In this document: positions 55,531 through 57,379 of the stretch, piece by piece
Position numbering within the stretch: position 1 is the stretch's first letter
How the letters are laid out: the number at the start of each line of letters is the position of its first letter
Virus record (IMG/VR): IMGVR_UViG_3300046675_000458
Span: 1-57,379 of that record
DNA from: a virus
Length of the DNA stretch: 57,379 nucleotides
Direction: 5' to 3' (one strand)
Made by a program: the position numbers and the translations under genes
The notes under the pieces: model-generated
The model's input: only the letters and a program-made list of their open reading frames with translations
Told to the model about the DNA's origin: nothing
Database searches by the model: none

Positions 55531-57042
55531 ATGGCGTTCGATCAGACCAGCCCCGAGTTCTTAAGCCAAATGAGAAACTTTGCTCGAGGACTGTTGTCCT
55601 GGATCAATGAAGAGGGTGAGGAAGAGGAGCACGATGAAGTGGGTGATCAAGCTAATGATGAGCAACCGCCACTGTTGAAAGTAAAGACGGTAACAGAGCA
55701 TCATTACGCTGATCCGAATGGTATGGCAACGGATCCTCCTGTCAGTGAAGCGCAACGTGGTGCAATGGGTGCTGCGGCTGGTGGTAATTCTACACTTGGC
55801 ATTCCCCAATCGGTTGGTAAAGAGTTTATGAATGCCGACCCCGGTGGGAAATTGCAACAAAAGGCAAAGGATGGTGCGTATTATACTCGTACAGCAATAG
55901 GGGAAAGACAAGAAAAGCCTGCTATAGATGATCAAAATGGTCGGTTTTCATTGTCACCCGACGGTCAATATGTTATTGATAATCAGACTGGTAACCAGCA
56001 TAGCATTGATGACGTTATGCGGATTTTGTTTTCTGATGGGCAAAATGATTCTGCTGCAAGCTTGAAACCAGAAGTTACCGTAGCTAAGGATCCTGTTTCC
56101 AAGCCCATGACACCCACAGGTATGTGGAAGAGCCCAAAGATTGATCCAAGTACTCGTAGTGGCAATCCTGGTGATAACGGGAAACCTCCTCTTGGTAATG
56201 GTGAGGGTGGAACAGCACTTGGGAACTTGCTCAAGTACACTGCTGGTGAAACCAGTCGTGATGATACCATGAAAGGTGGATCGATGGGCTATCAAGGTAA
56301 TGGTTGGTCATCTCCTACAATTCCACCTCAAAAGGCAAAGGATGGTGGTCCCGGTAGTGGACCACAAAAGGGTAGGCAGCGTTCACTGCCGAAGGAACTA
56401 CCGTCAGGTGAACTAAATACAAGTCCTTATAAAGGTTTGCCTGATCCTAAGTCTTCAAATGAAGCTGCTAAGGCGGCCATGAAGGCAAACATGCAGAAAT
56501 ATCAGTCTAGTGTTACGAATAGAAAACCCACAAGGGATGGTATTGGTGCCAGTATTGTAAAGGGTGCAACTACCGCAGTCAATAAAGCCAATACTGTATC
56601 CCAAGGTGGTCCAGTATTTGGTGACGGTGGCCCTGGCAGTGGACCGCATCCGGGTGGCGGGTCTGAAGGAGGAGAGACAGTGAAGAGTACCTCTGGTAAA
56701 TCAACAGTGACTAAAGTTGAGCCCACTGCTAAAGGGGCTGTCTATCATGTTGACAGCTCTGAGCATGGTGGGTTAATGAAGAATCAGCTTCATTATACTA
56801 GTGGTGGTAATTTATATCAACACGTATCTAATGGTTCCCCTATTGCTAATAAGATCTCGTTAAAGTTTAATCCTGATATACACGATGCTGTGAAGAATCA
56901 TATTAAACAACATGGATTACCCAAGTCCGTAAAGGGTGGGACTGGTTCTATTGTTCAGGCACAGCCCGGTTCGTCCTCTGTTGGGGCAAATATTAAAAGA
57001 AATATGGCAGCTCAGGCTGGTAAACGTAGGGCTGGATTTTGA
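55531..57042 (+). CDS. Large low-complexity head/morphogenesis protein
   Basis: 503 residues. Helical, acidic N-terminus; long disordered Gly/Pro/Ser region; two copies of a GGPGSGP motif (271-278, QKG following; 365-373, HPGGG following) known from many phage head-morphogenesis proteins. A C-terminal domain (AVYHVDSSEHGGLMKNQLHY and on) ends in a basic tail. The ATG has only a weak site upstream. Role in head assembly is likely but the exact function is not known. Confidence 0.72.
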   Translation: MAFDQTSPEFLSQMRNFARGLLSWINEEGEEEEHDEVGDQANDEQPPLLKVKTVTEHHYADPNGMATDPPVSEAQRGAMGAAAGGNSTLGIPQSVGKEFMNADPGGKLQQKAKDGAYYTRTAIGERQEKPAIDDQNGRFSLSPDGQYVIDNQTGNQHSIDDVMRILFSDGQNDSAASLKPEVTVAKDPVSKPMTPTGMWKSPKIDPSTRSGNPGDNGKPPLGNGEGGTALGNLLKYTAGETSRDDTMKGGSMGYQGNGWSSPTIPPQKAKDGGPGSGPQKGRQRSLPKELPSGELNTSPYKGLPDPKSSNEAAKAAMKANMQKYQSSVTNRKPTRDGIGASIVKGATTAVNKANTVSQGGPVFGDGGPGSGPHPGGGSEGGETVKSTSGKSTVTKVEPTAKGAVYHVDSSEHGGLMKNQLHYTSGGNLYQHVSNGSPIANKISLKFNPDIHDAVKNHIKQHGLPKSVKGGTGSIVQAQPGSSSVGANIKRNMAAQAGKRRAGF

Positions 57043-57054
57043 GGTCTCAGAGAC

Positions 57055-57264
57055 ATGATTGATCTATCACAACCAATTTTAACCAATGAAACATTCACAT
57101 TACGGACCATGATAATGATTGTTGACGAAGGGAAAGAAGCCTTTCGTGCTGGCCTAAAATTGCGCCAATGTCCACGTTTCAAATCCCCGGACATGGTACG
57201 CGCGTGGCGTGACGGTTGGCGAGAGGCAAAGCACTCCACCAGCCGAGCGCGGATATCGCAATAA
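57055..57264 (+). CDS. RMF-like small protein
   Basis: 69 residues. GKEAFRAGLKLRQCPRF followed by VRAWRDGWREAKH resembles ribosome modulation factor (a GxxAG, CP and WxxGWREA pattern). RMF makes ribosomes dimerise and hibernate. A phage homologue could act on host translation late in infection, or only share the fold. The rest of the window (57,265-57,379) holds no gene I can support. Confidence 0.6.
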   Translation: MIDLSQPILTNETFTLRTMIMIVDEGKEAFRAGLKLRQCPRFKSPDMVRAWRDGWREAKHSTSRARISQ

Positions 57265-57379
57265 AACCGCAATGATAATTCTTTAATATGTAGAACTTCG
57301 GCTTCCCCCTGAGGCCGAGGGCGAGGATCGGGGCGGTCTCCTTTCTGACAAAGAGTAACTTGCCCCGGTCCTCTTGCCT

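Noticed and set aside
57335-57355. Accessory-type leader on the minus strand (GTCAGAAAGGAGACC)
   Set aside because: The leader match is good, but no promoter of the family precedes it and no start codon follows within a useful distance.
1-57379. Integrase, repressor or attachment site indicating a temperate phage
   Set aside because: No tyrosine or serine recombinase motif and no CI-like repressor was found; the only tyrosine-recombinase-fold-like domain is the topoisomerase IB part of the portal fusion. The rest of the genome is not visible.

Overview
The window is a piece of a tailed double-stranded DNA phage genome (Caudoviricetes). It carries terminase small and large subunits, a portal protein and head-associated proteins together with a phage-encoded replisome. 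The genes are packed with ATGA/TAATG stop-start overlaps, and nearly all DNA is coding. A Gram-negative, probably proteobacterial, host is suggested by a lipobox lipoprotein, a Sec-type signal peptide and sigma70-like promoters. The exact host cannot be read from the sequence, and no integrase, tRNA or CRISPR array was found.

Layout. (1) 1-31,945, almost all rightward, moderate to low GC: a replication-initiation-like gene, a DnaB-type helicase, then a 7-deazaguanine cluster (folE, short-chain dehydrogenase, radical SAM enzyme, methyltransferase, queC, PIG-L deacetylase-like, glycosyltransferase, dpdA). After it come a sliding clamp, a uracil-DNA-glycosylase/exonuclease fusion, a separate family A polymerase, a clamp loader, a gp32-like ssDNA-binding protein, a RecA/UvsX recombinase, a resolvase-like nuclease, an SbcD/SbcC (gp47/gp46) pair, queD, queE, a phosphoribosyltransferase and a class II-like ribonucleotide reductase. 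(2) 31,885-45,185, leftward and visibly GC-richer: an accessory region of small genes, plus an SNF2 helicase, a DNA/RNA ligase-like enzyme, a SWIM zinc-finger protein, a SLOG protein and an ADP-ribosyltransferase-like protein. Many of these have their own copy of one promoter type. (3) 45,297-57,379, rightward: two more accessory genes, strong terminators, then a late operon with a NusG/RfaH-like factor, terminase, a collagen-repeat protein, small membrane proteins, the portal, an Ig-like protein and a large low-complexity head protein.

How the genes work together. FolE, QueD, QueE and QueC are the standard route from GTP to preQ0, and DpdA is the transglycosylase that exchanges guanine in DNA for a 7-deazaguanine. 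The phage therefore very probably has 7-deazaguanine-modified DNA. The radical SAM enzyme, dehydrogenase, methyltransferase, PIG-L-like protein and glycosyltransferase lie in the same run of genes and could elaborate the base further; that part is inference.

The most notable points are: (a) an uninterrupted 914-codon reading frame that joins a portal protein to a complete topoisomerase IB catalytic domain with all five active-site residues; (b) the 7-deazaguanine cluster with its unassigned extra enzymes and a QueC lacking the C-terminal zinc motif; (c) a family of 11 near-identical promoters (TTGCAA, 16-17 bp, TATATG/TATATT) with a partly palindromic spacer, most followed by a conserved leader; (d) single-gene cassettes bounded by short repeats that contain the ribosome-binding, stop and start signals.
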